Positions 1-7,011 are shown, numbered from the stretch's first letter. The stretch is 9,018 nt of DNA from Flavobacteriales bacterium UBA5869 (GCA_002432565.1 DJFP01000048.1:22284-31301); one strand, 5' to 3'. A program made the numbers and translations. The notes: a model not told the origin generated them from the sequence alone.

Positions 1-1
1 G

Positions 2-121
2 GTGAACACAGAGGTCAACTTACTGGGTATTACAAGTGCAGATATCGTAATGACGGGAGGCGGGCCAGGTACTTCATCAACTGCATTTAGCTTTGCATTG
101 GAGAATATTAATAAAGGATGA
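2..121 (+). CDS. C-terminal end of an unrecognised protein (partial, 5' end outside window)
   Basis: The frame is open from the first complete codon at base 2 to a TGA at 119-121, giving the last 39 residues of a protein that begins outside the window. A GTG at base 2 could in principle be a start, but nothing upstream is visible and a truncated longer gene is more likely. The tail contains a Gly/Pro-rich stretch (MTGGGPG) followed by a Ser/Thr-rich and hydrophobic end. I do not recognise the family. The next gene begins 15 nt later on the same strand and also contains GGGPG, so the two may be co-transcribed and distantly related. No function can be assigned. Confidence 0.5.
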   Translation: MNTEVNLLGITSADIVMTGGGPGTSSTAFSFALENINKG

Positions 122-136
122 CCAAAAAAATGCACT

Positions 137-556
137 ATGAGTAATACGAAAGAACAGGTCTGGTATTCAGGAGACTGGAAAACATACGGAAGTAATTTAT
201 ATCCGCCGTACAACGGGTTAAAAATTTTAGCAGTATCCACTTATGAAACTACTGAGAATCCGTCGATAAAAGAGAAGTTAATGTCTATTGATTTGACCAT
301 TACGGATTTCACCTACGATGTAAATGGAATATCAAGCACATTTACTGTTTCAAAAACAGGTATGTGGTATGAAATTCCTTTCCCGATGAATAACACTAAA
401 AAGTTCACTGTTTCCTCAGTCAATGGAGGTGGTCCGGGAGTTGTTAGAATTGTTGAAGAACCATCAGGTATTTTTCTATTCATTCAATTCCGGTATGGTT
501 TGGAAAGCATGGAGCGAGAAGAGATCGGGTACATCATGCGTTTTACCCTTGAATGA
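137..556 (+). CDS. Unrecognised 139-residue protein, probably beta-rich and cytoplasmic
   Basis: This is a 139-residue reading frame whose only possible Met start is at 137, because a stop lies in frame at 119-121. An AAAGGA at 113-118 is rather far upstream (18 nt) for a ribosome site. The protein has no signal peptide, no membrane segment and no cysteine. It alternates short hydrophobic and Ser/Thr-rich stretches, which suggests beta-strands. It is rich in aromatic residues (for example VWYSGDW near the N-terminus) and contains VNGGGPG about two thirds along, resembling GGGPG in the preceding partial gene. A run such as SGIFLFIQFRYG could be a buried strand. I do not recognise the family. 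The 15-nt gap to the upstream gene suggests a shared transcript, possibly a small paralogous pair. Confidence 0.6.
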   Translation: MSNTKEQVWYSGDWKTYGSNLYPPYNGLKILAVSTYETTENPSIKEKLMSIDLTITDFTYDVNGISSTFTVSKTGMWYEIPFPMNNTKKFTVSSVNGGGPGVVRIVEEPSGIFLFIQFRYGLESMEREEIGYIMRFTLE

Positions 557-564
557 ATGTCTGT

Positions 565-589
565 AGTTGGAAATGAATAACAACTTTTT
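565..589 (+). terminator. Weak terminator-like hairpin after the 137-556 gene
   Basis: AGTTG (565-569) can pair with CAACT (581-585) across an 11-nt A-rich loop, followed by four more T residues (586-589). It lies just after the stop at 556 and before the regulator start at 615. The stem is only 5 bp with two G-C pairs, so this is a weak candidate. Confidence 0.3.
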
Positions 590-614
590 CAATTTTAGGG
601 TCTGAACTCAAGGA

Positions 615-1331
615 ATGAACAGCACGGACACAACGAGAATAGCACGCATAACAGCAATACTGATTCAATTGCAGGCAAAGCGGATTGTTACTTCAACTTT
701 CCTGTCGGAAAAATTCGGTGTGAGTATCCGCACCATCTACCGCGATGTAAAAACCCTTGAATTGGCAGGAGTTCCTATTGTAGTAATTGATGGAAAAGGG
801 TATTCGCTGACAGAAGGGTTTAAGATGCCTCCGGTAATGTTTAGCGAAGCGGAAGCAAATGCGCTGGTAACCATGGAACAATTAGCCCTTAATAACCGGG
901 ACAGTTCATTGGCTGAATCCTATGTTTCGGCTGTCAATAAAGTAAAAGCAGTGCTTTCCTATTCGGCAAAAGACAGAACGGATCTCTTATCTAACCGCAT
1001 CGTGCTTAGTCCGATGAAACCAAAAACGCATTCCAGTAATTCACTGACAGTTATCCAGCAAGCCTTAACGAACTTCAATGTGCTTAAAATTTCCTATCAA
1101 TCTGAAAACAGTTCCGGGCAAACGGAACGAAAGATCGAACCCTTTGCCATGTACTATACATTGGATGAATGTTGGGCTGTAATTGCATTCTGCAGGCTGA
1201 GAAAAGATTACCGCATGTTCCGTTTGGACCGGATTTTAACGATTAAACCGGTGGCAGAGGCTTTTGAACCGCATAAGATCACACTTCAGCAATTCCTGGA
1301 GGAAAAGCGAAAAAATTTCCAACACCCCTGA
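615..1331 (+). CDS. WYL-domain transcriptional regulator, YafY-like (HTH plus WYL)
   Basis: This is a 238-residue DNA-binding regulator. Residues about 8-65 form an HTH_11/DeoR-like winged helix (TSTFLSEKFGVSIRTIYRDV is the helix-turn-helix, and GKGYSL is the wing). Residues about 141-211 form a WYL domain, the ligand-sensing part in this family, ending in the conserved FRLDRI (202-207). The name-giving WYL triplet reads W187-A188-V189 here. ATG 615 is the only Met start near the N-terminus, since a stop lies in frame at 603-605. AAGGA touches the start codon, too close to act as a normal ribosome site. The VOC gene follows on the same strand after 84 nt. Regulator/VOC pairs of this kind are, from memory, common in Bacteroidota, so the VOC gene may be its target. 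The ligand is unknown. Confidence 0.88.
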   Translation: MNSTDTTRIARITAILIQLQAKRIVTSTFLSEKFGVSIRTIYRDVKTLELAGVPIVVIDGKGYSLTEGFKMPPVMFSEAEANALVTMEQLALNNRDSSLAESYVSAVNKVKAVLSYSAKDRTDLLSNRIVLSPMKPKTHSSNSLTVIQQALTNFNVLKISYQSENSSGQTERKIEPFAMYYTLDECWAVIAFCRLRKDYRMFRLDRILTIKPVAEAFEPHKITLQQFLEEKRKNFQHP

Positions 1332-1415
1332 CAAGCTGCTGTCACTGGGCTGTCCTAGTTTTGTCTCCGTCAAACAATTCCGATTATGTCATCGGGAGTT
1401 TAAAGAAACAAGATT

Positions 1416-1814
1416 ATGGATTTAGCATCAGTTAGAATTATTACAGCCGACATCAAACAGATGGTGTCTTTTTTTGAACACATTACAGCATTGCCGGCTG
1501 TTTGGTATACGGAAGATTTTGCAGAAATTGAAATTGGGTCAGTCAAATTAGCTGTTGGAAGTACACGTACCTTGAATTTTTTCGGAGAGGGAATGGCGGT
1601 TCCCGCAAGTAACAAAAGTGTGATTATTGAATTTCGGGTCGACAATGTAGATGAGGTATACGAAAGGATCAAAGATTCAATCGGTGAGAAAATAGTACAG
1701 CAGCCAACGACCATGCCATGGGGAAACCGTTCGCTCTTATTCCGTGATACTGATGGCAATTTGATCAATTTTTTCACACCGAAAAGTACAGAAGCCCTTG
1801 AGAGATTTCAATAG
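1416..1814 (+). CDS. VOC superfamily (glyoxalase/bleomycin-resistance fold) protein
   Basis: This 132-residue protein has the two beta-alpha-beta modules of the vicinal oxygen chelate fold. The N-terminal module is residues about 4-50. The C-terminal module runs from VIIEFRVDNVDEVYERI (69-85) to the signature MPWGNRSLLFRDTDGNLINFF (100-120). Family members act as glyoxalases, dioxygenases, fosfomycin or bleomycin resistance proteins, or metal-free binding proteins. The final strand ends in N118 where metal-dependent members usually have Glu, and the first strand shows no His, so the classic metal site looks incomplete; E72 is retained. The substrate cannot be inferred. It follows the WYL regulator on the same strand and may be controlled by it. 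An antisense open frame across this gene is a shadow. Confidence 0.85.
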   Translation: MDLASVRIITADIKQMVSFFEHITALPAVWYTEDFAEIEIGSVKLAVGSTRTLNFFGEGMAVPASNKSVIIEFRVDNVDEVYERIKDSIGEKIVQQPTTMPWGNRSLLFRDTDGNLINFFTPKSTEALERFQ

Positions 1815-1848
1815 GCTTTTTCGCAGTGTCAGTTCTAAAGTATGAATT

Positions 1849-1905
1849 ATGTAAATTCTTATAACAGAATTGTAAGTTTCTGAATTCAGCGAAACTTTAA
1901 TTTAG
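1849..1905 (+). promoter_or_regulatory. Shared ATGTAAAT / TGTAAG / -7-box promoter module before mscS
   Basis: ATGTAAAT (1849-1856) and TGTAAG (1871-1876) place two TGTAA half-sites exactly 21 bp apart. TAATTTAG (1898-1905) sits where a Bacteroidota -7 element (TAnnTTTG) would be. Offsets 0, +22 and +49 are identical to those before cyanophycinase and cphA. Transcription would start near 1911, leaving a leader of roughly 125 nt before the channel gene. The geometry is seen directly; the regulatory role is inference. Confidence 0.6.
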
Positions 1906-1965
1906 TTCCATTACTTATTAGTTGTAGTTGGTAATGGCAAAACTGGTTAGGAGTTAGGTTATGAT

Positions 1966-1985
1966 GGGGCGGAAGCCCCTTCTTT
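1966..1985 (+). terminator. GC hairpin with T-rich tail in the mscS leader
   Basis: GGGGC (1966-1970) and GCCCC (1975-1979) pair around a GGAA (GNRA-type) tetraloop, followed by TTCTTT. It could terminate read-through from the VOC gene 150 nt upstream. However, it lies downstream of the predicted mscS promoter module and would therefore be inside the mscS leader, where it could act as an attenuator or a stability element. Confidence 0.4.
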
Positions 1986-2035
1986 AGCTGTATATAATTG
2001 ATCCGGCCGGGATTGTTCGTTTAAAGGATTAAGGC

Positions 2036-3112
2036 ATGGAGCAATTTTTACAGTATACTTTTTGGGGAAACACCATCTATTCCTGGTTGTTTGCTTTGGG
2101 AATTGTAATTGTTTCCGTCATTGGAATAAAATTATTTCGCTACGTCGTATTAAAACGCCTGAAAACCTGGTCATCTTCAACTTCCGCAACCTGGGACGAT
2201 TTGTTAGTCATTGGAATCGAACGGTTAGTGGTCCCGATTCTCTATGTTGGATTTCTCTATCTTGCAATAGATACCCTCCACTTATCGCCAAAAGCGGACA
2301 AGGTGGTGCATATCATTTATATGGTGGTACTTACTTTTTGTGTACTTCGCTTGATTAGCGCCGTATTCCGTCGTTTGCTGATGAGAGTCACCCGGCGTAA
2401 AACCGCTGATGGGTCAGCAGAACAATCCGTTTCAGGCTTGATGATCGTACTGAATGTCGTCATTTGGATACTTGGAATTATTTTCCTGATCGATAACCTG
2501 GGATATAGCGTTACTACACTGATTACCGGCCTTGGAATCGGTGGGATTGCTGTTGCATTGGCAGCACAAACCATATTGGGTGATCTTTTTAGCTACTTTT
2601 CCATTTTCTTTGATAAACCCTTTGAGATCGGTGACTCGATTACAATAGGAGATCAGTCTGGAACGGTAGAGAAAATAGGTATAAAAACTACCCGCATTCG
2701 TACTTTGGGCGGAGACCAACTCGTTTGTTCGAACAGCGATCTGACCAATTCACGCGTACACAATTTTAAACGGCTAGAGACTCGTCGGATCGTGTTTATT
2801 ATCAAGGTTGTATACAATACCTCACCGGAAGTGCTGGAAGAAATTCCGGGACTTGTAAAAAAAATCATCGATCAACAGCCAAAAGTGGAATACAGCCGCG
2901 GCCACTTAGCCAAATTGGACGACTGGAGTGTCAATTTTGAATTTGTCTACAATGTTCTCAGTCCGGATTATGGGGTTTATATGGACGTGCATCATGACAT
3001 AAACATGGGGATCATCAAGATGTTCAAAGAACGTTCCATCCGCTTTGCATTTCCTACGCAGCCGTTTATAACTGGCGATGCGGAAGGGGAAATTGATGGC
3101 GAAGTGAACTGA
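2036..3112 (+). CDS. MscS-family small-conductance mechanosensitive channel
   Basis: This 358-residue inner-membrane protein should open under membrane tension to release solutes during osmotic downshock. Hydrophobic segments lie at about 15-38, 62-82, 88-112 and 132-153, followed by the Gly/Ala-rich pore helix and its amphipathic extension (about 158-190, with GLGIGGIAVALAAQTILGD). Next come the MscS signature FFDKPFEIGD (191-200), the beta domain (about 196-255, VCSNSDLTNSRVHNF) and the C-terminal alpha/beta cytoplasmic cage. With four helices before the pore helix it is longer than E. coli MscS, as many family members are. AAAGGA at 2023-2028, 7 nt before ATG 2036, supports the start. The gene has its own upstream promoter module, the same one found before the cyanophycin genes, and a terminator follows, so it is probably monocistronic. 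Confidence 0.93.
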   Translation: MEQFLQYTFWGNTIYSWLFALGIVIVSVIGIKLFRYVVLKRLKTWSSSTSATWDDLLVIGIERLVVPILYVGFLYLAIDTLHLSPKADKVVHIIYMVVLTFCVLRLISAVFRRLLMRVTRRKTADGSAEQSVSGLMIVLNVVIWILGIIFLIDNLGYSVTTLITGLGIGGIAVALAAQTILGDLFSYFSIFFDKPFEIGDSITIGDQSGTVEKIGIKTTRIRTLGGDQLVCSNSDLTNSRVHNFKRLETRRIVFIIKVVYNTSPEVLEEIPGLVKKIIDQQPKVEYSRGHLAKLDDWSVNFEFVYNVLSPDYGVYMDVHHDINMGIIKMFKERSIRFAFPTQPFITGDAEGEIDGEVN

Positions 3113-3142
3113 CCCGCTGTTGATCTTCTTTCCCGGATAAAT

Positions 3143-3178
3143 AATAAATTCCCGTTCGTCCCGGGTTTATTGGTTTTT
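3143..3178 (+). terminator. Rho-independent-type terminator after mscS
   Basis: AATAAA (3143-3148) pairs with TTTATT (3166-3171), and CCCG (3151-3154) pairs with CGGG (3162-3165), with a TT bulge and a 7-nt loop. GG and five T residues follow (3174-3178). It starts about 30 nt after the mscS stop and separates it from the dehydrogenase operon. Confidence 0.6.
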
Positions 3179-3236
3179 CTATCTATGGTAAGTTTGGCAA
3201 ATAGTTGAACTCTTCACGATACCGCATCAAGGAATA

Positions 3237-3293
3237 ACGCAAATAAATCAGGATATTTTGTAACAGTCCGGCTCGAAATTAGCTTCAACTTCA
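3237..3293 (+). promoter_or_regulatory. Degenerate copy of the shared promoter module before the dehydrogenase gene
   Basis: ACGCAAAT (3237-3244, 6 of 8 match to ATGTAAAT) and TGTAAC (3259-3264) keep the 22-nt offset of the strong copies. Position +49 is CAACTTCA (3286-3293), a poor -7 box. The 9-mer ATTTTGTAA around the second half-site is shared with the cyanophycinase copy. This is weaker than the mscS, cyanophycinase and cphA copies and may be chance. Confidence 0.3.
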
Positions 3294-3354
3294 CCTTATT
3301 CTTAATCTGCAGAAAATCAATCAGGTAAAACAGTTGAAACTAAAAAGAAGCAAG

Positions 3355-4509
3355 ATGTTAGCAATGGATTACAGAGGCCCGTATCGGGTACGAGCAGTAC
3401 AGAAACCCGAACCTGAAATAGAACATCCCGATGACTGTATTGTGCAGGTAACACGGTCCTGCATTTGCGGATCGGACCTTCATTTGTATCATGGATTCGT
3501 GCCTGATACACGCGTCGGATCCACTTTTGGCCATGAATTTATAGGGATCGTAGTGGAAGTAGGTCTTAACGTGCAAAAATTGAAAGTGGGTGACCATGTG
3601 ATTGTTCCGTTCAATATAAGTTGTGGAAAATGTGCTTTTTGCAAGCAGGAGCTTTATGGAAACTGCCATGAATCAAACCCCGAAGCAACAGCAGTAGGCG
3701 GTATTTTTGGTTATTCACACACTGCCGGAGGTTTCCTGGGCGGACAGGCAGAATATGTCCGTGTTCCTTATGCAGATGTCGGTCCTACCGTTATCCCGCC
3801 GGAGATGGATCCGGAAAATGCAGTCCTGCTCACAGATGTTGTTCCCACAGCTTACCAGGCTTGTGAAATGGGAGGAATTGTAAGCAGGGATACGGTAGTT
3901 ATTTTCGGTGCCGGACCGATTGGAATTATGGCTGCCAAATGTGCGTGGCTTTTTGGTGCAGGACGTGTGATCGTTATTGATAATGTGGATTACCGCCTGG
4001 AGTTTGTAAAGAACTACGCTCCCTGCGAGGCATATAACTTCGACGAAATGAACGATGTGGTTGAATTTGTAAAGAAGGCAACGGATTGGTTCGGAGCAGA
4101 TGTCTGTATTGATGCAGTTGGATGTGAAGCCAATGGAGACGCCTGGCAGTCACTCACAGGAAAAATATTACTGCTTCAATCCGGATCGGCAACTGCCCTG
4201 CATTGGGCAATCAATTCCGTCAAAAAAGGCGGAATTGTTTCTATAGTGGGTGTTTACGGACCAACGGGGAATCTCGTTCCGATCGGGAATGTCGTGAATA
4301 AAGGCATTACCATTCGGGCAAACCAGGCATCGGTGAAAAGAAACCTTCCCAAATTGATCGAACACGTGATGGAGGGCAGGCTGAACCCGAAGGAAATTAT
4401 TACTCACCGCATTCCCCTGGAGCATGTATCGGACGCTTACCGGATCTTCTCAGACAAACTTGACAACTGCATTAAGACCGTTTTGATTCCACCGTCCTCA
4501 AATTACTAG
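3355..4509 (+). CDS. Zinc-dependent alcohol dehydrogenase, formaldehyde-dehydrogenase-like group
   Basis: This is a medium-chain, zinc-dependent NAD(P) dehydrogenase of 384 residues. The catalytic zinc site shows C38 (in CICGSDLHLYHG) and H60-E61 (GHEF). The structural zinc site is C90, C93, C96 and C104. The Rossmann motif GAGPIGIMAA and the acidic residue in VIDNVDYRLEF bind the dinucleotide. DVCIDAVGCEA, the IFGYSH...GGQAEYVRVP segment and the ITHR...CIKTVL tail are typical of the FDH-like branch (formaldehyde dehydrogenase/dismutase relatives), but the alcohol or aldehyde used is unknown. I chose ATG 3355 because AAGAAG lies just upstream and family members start at this point. An in-frame TTG at 3334 would add seven lysine-rich residues. 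The next gene begins 3 nt after the stop, so the two are surely co-transcribed. Confidence 0.92.
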   Translation: MLAMDYRGPYRVRAVQKPEPEIEHPDDCIVQVTRSCICGSDLHLYHGFVPDTRVGSTFGHEFIGIVVEVGLNVQKLKVGDHVIVPFNISCGKCAFCKQELYGNCHESNPEATAVGGIFGYSHTAGGFLGGQAEYVRVPYADVGPTVIPPEMDPENAVLLTDVVPTAYQACEMGGIVSRDTVVIFGAGPIGIMAAKCAWLFGAGRVIVIDNVDYRLEFVKNYAPCEAYNFDEMNDVVEFVKKATDWFGADVCIDAVGCEANGDAWQSLTGKILLLQSGSATALHWAINSVKKGGIVSIVGVYGPTGNLVPIGNVVNKGITIRANQASVKRNLPKLIEHVMEGRLNPKEIITHRIPLEHVSDAYRIFSDKLDNCIKTVLIPPSSNY

Positions 4510-4512
4510 CAT

Positions 4513-4998
4513 ATGGAACGAAATATCATAGATCCGAGATTAATCCCGGGATGGGGAATGGATGCAGATCCTGCAAACGATCCCACTTACCCGATGAAAA
4601 AATACACCGGGGATGATCGCATGAGAAGCAATTGGGAAAGACCTTACCTGCAATCGGCTAAAACAGAAATTCTGAAATCGACCGAACGGCCGTATTTGTC
4701 TGCTGTTTTCGGAACGAAAATCCCTCCCAGTGGCTTGAGCGGCGCACTGCGTCGTAAAGCTTACAAGTTCAGTGAAAATAAGCTTAGACGCTGGCTGCTG
4801 CTGATTTTCGCAGACCGCGTTGATTCTTTGGGTGGAAAGCTGGCAGATCTGTTTCATTTGCGCATTCCTTTATTTACTAATGATCGGGGCTGGCGTGTAC
4901 TGGCTAAATATAAACCCGGGATTTTTGCCTGGAAGATCGTCCAGCGACTGATCGTTATCGGAATCCTTATTGCAGTTGTCATCTATATTGCTGGGTAA
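4513..4998 (+). CDS. Conserved small protein with C-terminal membrane anchor, partner of the dehydrogenase
   Basis: The function of this 161-residue protein is not known. The N-terminus is Pro/Asp-rich and soluble (PGWGMDADPANDPTYPMK, residues 12-29). The motif ERPYL occurs twice, at 42-46 and 58-62, the second followed by SAVFGTKIPPSGLSG. A basic middle region (RRKAYKFSENKLRRW, 80-94) precedes a conserved-looking segment about 95-128. A single hydrophobic helix at about 143-160 ends the chain, so the protein is probably tail-anchored with its body in the cytoplasm. There is no signal peptide. It starts 3 nt after the dehydrogenase stop with no clear ribosome site, implying translational coupling. 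I recall similar proteins beside this dehydrogenase type in other Bacteroidota, which would suggest an accessory or membrane-tethering role, but this is not shown here. The asparaginase gene follows after 26 nt. Confidence 0.8.
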   Translation: MERNIIDPRLIPGWGMDADPANDPTYPMKKYTGDDRMRSNWERPYLQSAKTEILKSTERPYLSAVFGTKIPPSGLSGALRRKAYKFSENKLRRWLLLIFADRVDSLGGKLADLFHLRIPLFTNDRGWRVLAKYKPGIFAWKIVQRLIVIGILIAVVIYIAG

Positions 4999-5024
4999 AT
5001 AAGTATTAATTAAAGGAAGAATGA

Positions 5025-5966
5025 ATGGGAAAAATTGTACCTATCGGTCAAATAGCCATCGTAGTGCATGCAGGAGCAGGAGAGGACACAGAGTTCATTC
5101 TTAAACACATTCCGGAATATGAAAAAGGATTAAGCGATGCTGTTGGTGCCGGTTATAGTATTTTGAAAAAAGGAGGAAGTGCGCTGGATGCAGTAGAAGC
5201 AGCAATTGTTTCACTGGAAGACAATAAAATTTTCAATGCAGGAAGAGGTTCCGCACTTACTGCAGCAGGCAATGTAGAAATGTGCGCTTCAATAATGGAT
5301 GGCAAAAATAAAAAGGCAGGAGCTGTTGCAATTGTGAACAATATTCGCAATCCGATTTCTTTTGCCCATGAACTTTTAAAATCTACGGGGTTGATGTATA
5401 TGGGAGGAATTGAAGCTGTTGAAACAGCGAAGGATCTCGGAATTAAAACCGAACCTGATTCTTATTTTGTAACGGACCACCAATGGAAAGCATTTGAAAA
5501 AGAACGTGCAAAAAAAACAAACAAAGGAAAGATATTTGAAAAGTACCTGAAGCGCCTGCATGGTACGGTTGGAGCTGTAGCACTGGATGTAGAAGGAAAC
5601 CTGGCGGCGGGGACTTCCACCGGAGGAACGGAGTATTGTCAGCCAGGCAGGATCGGCGACAGTTCCATTATCGGGGTGGGAACTTATGCGGATAATAAAA
5701 CGGCGGCGGTTTCCTGTACCGGTGACGGCGAATTTCTTATTACGGAGGTAATGGCCTATAATATAGCGGCAACGGTTAAGTATAAAGGCTGTACGATACA
5801 GGAAGCTATTGATCATGTTATTCTCGAAAAGAACGAAGACAAAACAGGAGATATGGGAGCTATCGGGATAGATTCGGATGGTAATATCGGGATCTCATTT
5901 AACAGTGAACGTATGCACAGAGCGTGGAGAACGCGCGAAGACTTCGGAGTGAAAATCTATAAGTAA
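5025..5966 (+). CDS. Isoaspartyl peptidase / plant-type L-asparaginase (Ntn hydrolase)
   Basis: This 313-residue N-terminal-nucleophile hydrolase should cleave itself between G180 and T181 (HGTVGAVALD) into alpha (180) and beta (133) chains, with T181 as the new nucleophile. Residues lining the E. coli EcAIII active site (from memory N67, T179, T197, R207, D210, T230, G231) have counterparts at constant offset: N71, T181, T199, R209, D212, T232 and G233. The family hydrolyses beta-aspartyl dipeptides and asparagine. Beside cyanophycinase and cphA the likely substrate is beta-Asp-Arg, giving free Asp and Arg. There is no signal peptide, so it is cytoplasmic. TAAAGGAAGA 4 nt before ATG 5025 is a good ribosome site. 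An overlapping ATG at 5021 is in the wrong frame. It may be the third gene of the dehydrogenase operon (26-nt gap). Confidence 0.93.
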   Translation: MGKIVPIGQIAIVVHAGAGEDTEFILKHIPEYEKGLSDAVGAGYSILKKGGSALDAVEAAIVSLEDNKIFNAGRGSALTAAGNVEMCASIMDGKNKKAGAVAIVNNIRNPISFAHELLKSTGLMYMGGIEAVETAKDLGIKTEPDSYFVTDHQWKAFEKERAKKTNKGKIFEKYLKRLHGTVGAVALDVEGNLAAGTSTGGTEYCQPGRIGDSSIIGVGTYADNKTAAVSCTGDGEFLITEVMAYNIAATVKYKGCTIQEAIDHVILEKNEDKTGDMGAIGIDSDGNIGISFNSERMHRAWRTREDFGVKIYK

Positions 5967-5992
5967 AAAAGTTCGTATTCCGGGTGAGAATC

Positions 5993-6049
5993 ATGTAAAT
6001 GGCTTTGAGAATTTTGTAAGATTTGATTTTAGCTCCCTTTCTATTTTTC
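5993..6049 (+). promoter_or_regulatory. Shared ATGTAAAT / TGTAAG / -7-box promoter module before cyanophycinase
   Basis: ATGTAAAT is at 5993-6000, TGTAAG at 6015-6020 and TATTTTTC at 6042-6049. Aligned without gaps to the cphA copy (a constant offset of 2580), it also shares GAGAATTnTGTAAG (6007-6020) and TTCTATTTTT (6039-6048). It begins 27 nt after the isoaspartyl peptidase stop, so cyanophycinase probably has its own promoter. A leader of roughly 20 nt would precede the start codon. Confidence 0.65.
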
Positions 6050-6075
6050 AGAAAATACTTACTAAAACAAAAGAC

Positions 6076-6945
6076 ATGAATCAGCAGACTATTCCAAAAG
6101 GAAGATTATTAATTATCGGTGGTGCAGAAGACAAGGGGAAAGGGGAGTTAGCTATGGCTTTCCATAATCCGAAATTCGTGGAAATGGAGATACTGAAAAA
6201 GCTGGTGAGCGGTAAAGCACAAAATCCGCGTATTGAAGTGATCACCACCGCATCGAATGAGCCCCAGGCACAGAAAAAAAAATACGAAGAAGCATTTGAA
6301 AAGGTTGGCTATAAAAACATCGGTTTCATGAATATCCAAACCAAAAAGGAAGCACATGAAGAAAAGTTTTTAGACCGTATAAAAAAAGCAAAGACCGTTT
6401 TGTTTTCAGGAGGAGATCAGTTTAAGATAGCCACTATAATCGGTGGAACTCCTGTTGCAAAAGTGATTAAAGAAAAATATTTTACCGATAAGGATTTTAC
6501 GGTTGCAGGGACCAGTGCCGGAGCTGCGGTTGCTCCTGAAGTCATGATCCAGTCGGGTGGTACTTATGAAGCGCTTTTTGAATCGGATTTGCAAACGGGT
6601 GGGGGACTTGGTCTGCTGGAAGGATGTATTATAGACACACACTTTTTGAAACGCGGCAGATTCGGTCGGCTTGCCCAGGCAATCATTCGTAACCCCGGAC
6701 AAATGGGAATCGGATTGGGTGAAGACACAGCGATCATCGTTAAAAAAGGGCATGAAGTGAAATGCCTGGGATCCGGCATGGTGATTCTTATCGACGGGCG
6801 GGAGATCGAGCATACCAATATCAATGAGGTGGAAGACGAAGCCATTTATGTGGACAATCTCCGTGTACACCTGTTGGTCAGAAACTGCAAATTCGATATT
6901 CAAACTTATAAGCTGGAATATCCCAAAAAACGGAAGGTAAAATAA
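6076..6945 (+). CDS. cphB: Cyanophycinase (serine peptidase family S51)
   Basis: This 289-residue exo-type hydrolase cuts cyanophycin, the Asp-backbone polymer with Arg side chains, to beta-Asp-Arg dipeptides. The nucleophile elbow GTSAGAA places S147. DTHFLKRGRFGRL gives H189 and GIGLGEDTA gives E216. The spacing S-42-H-27-E is the same as S132, H174 and E201 of Synechocystis CphB as I recall it, which is strong support over other S51 members such as dipeptidase E. IIGGAEDK near the N-terminus and LFSGGDQ are also family hallmarks. There is no signal peptide, so it acts on intracellular granules rather than being secreted. The start codon has an A-rich leader and no Shine-Dalgarno, as is common in Bacteroidota. 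It has its own promoter module and is followed by a terminator. Confidence 0.95.
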   Translation: MNQQTIPKGRLLIIGGAEDKGKGELAMAFHNPKFVEMEILKKLVSGKAQNPRIEVITTASNEPQAQKKKYEEAFEKVGYKNIGFMNIQTKKEAHEEKFLDRIKKAKTVLFSGGDQFKIATIIGGTPVAKVIKEKYFTDKDFTVAGTSAGAAVAPEVMIQSGGTYEALFESDLQTGGGLGLLEGCIIDTHFLKRGRFGRLAQAIIRNPGQMGIGLGEDTAIIVKKGHEVKCLGSGMVILIDGREIEHTNINEVEDEAIYVDNLRVHLLVRNCKFDIQTYKLEYPKKRKVK

Positions 6946-6986
6946 ATACATTCCCTCTAAAAATAGGGAGTTATCCACACAAGAAA

Positions 6987-7011
6987 GGCTGTCCCGAAAG
7001 ACAGCCCTTTT
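6987..7011 (+). terminator. Terminator between convergent cyanophycinase and DUF2383 genes (likely bidirectional)
   Basis: A perfect 7-bp stem GGCTGTC/GACAGCC (6987-6993 with 7000-7006) encloses the loop CCGAAA and is followed by CTTTT on the plus strand. Read on the minus strand, the same stem is followed by TTTCTT. It sits between the cyanophycinase stop (6945) and the end of the convergent gene (7062), so it can serve both. Confidence 0.75.

Noticed and set aside
1400..1777. 125-codon minus-strand frame over the VOC gene
   Set aside because: The plus-strand frame carries the VOC signature; the antisense product is Ser/Leu/Ile-rich with no recognisable domain.
3334..3354. In-frame TTG start for the dehydrogenase, seven codons upstream of ATG 3355
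   Set aside because: TTG starts are rare, the added residues are lysine-rich and not typical of the family, and AAGAAG is well placed for ATG 3355.
5021..5024. ATG at 5021 as start of the isoaspartyl peptidase
   Set aside because: It is in a different frame from the gene; ATG 5025 has the correct frame and a well-spaced ribosome site.
5376..5816. 146-codon minus-strand frame across the isoaspartyl peptidase gene
   Set aside because: It is a shadow of a conserved gene and its product resembles no family.
6023..6049. TTG at 6023-6025 as the -33 element of the cyanophycinase promoter
   Set aside because: The equivalent position before cphA is not TTG and the spacing of 16 nt is short; the shared TGTAAG element is the better upstream element.
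6406..6978. 190-codon open frame on the minus strand across cyanophycinase
   Set aside because: It is antisense to a gene with an intact catalytic triad, shows no recognisable domain and runs through the cyanophycinase 3' end; it is a shadow frame.
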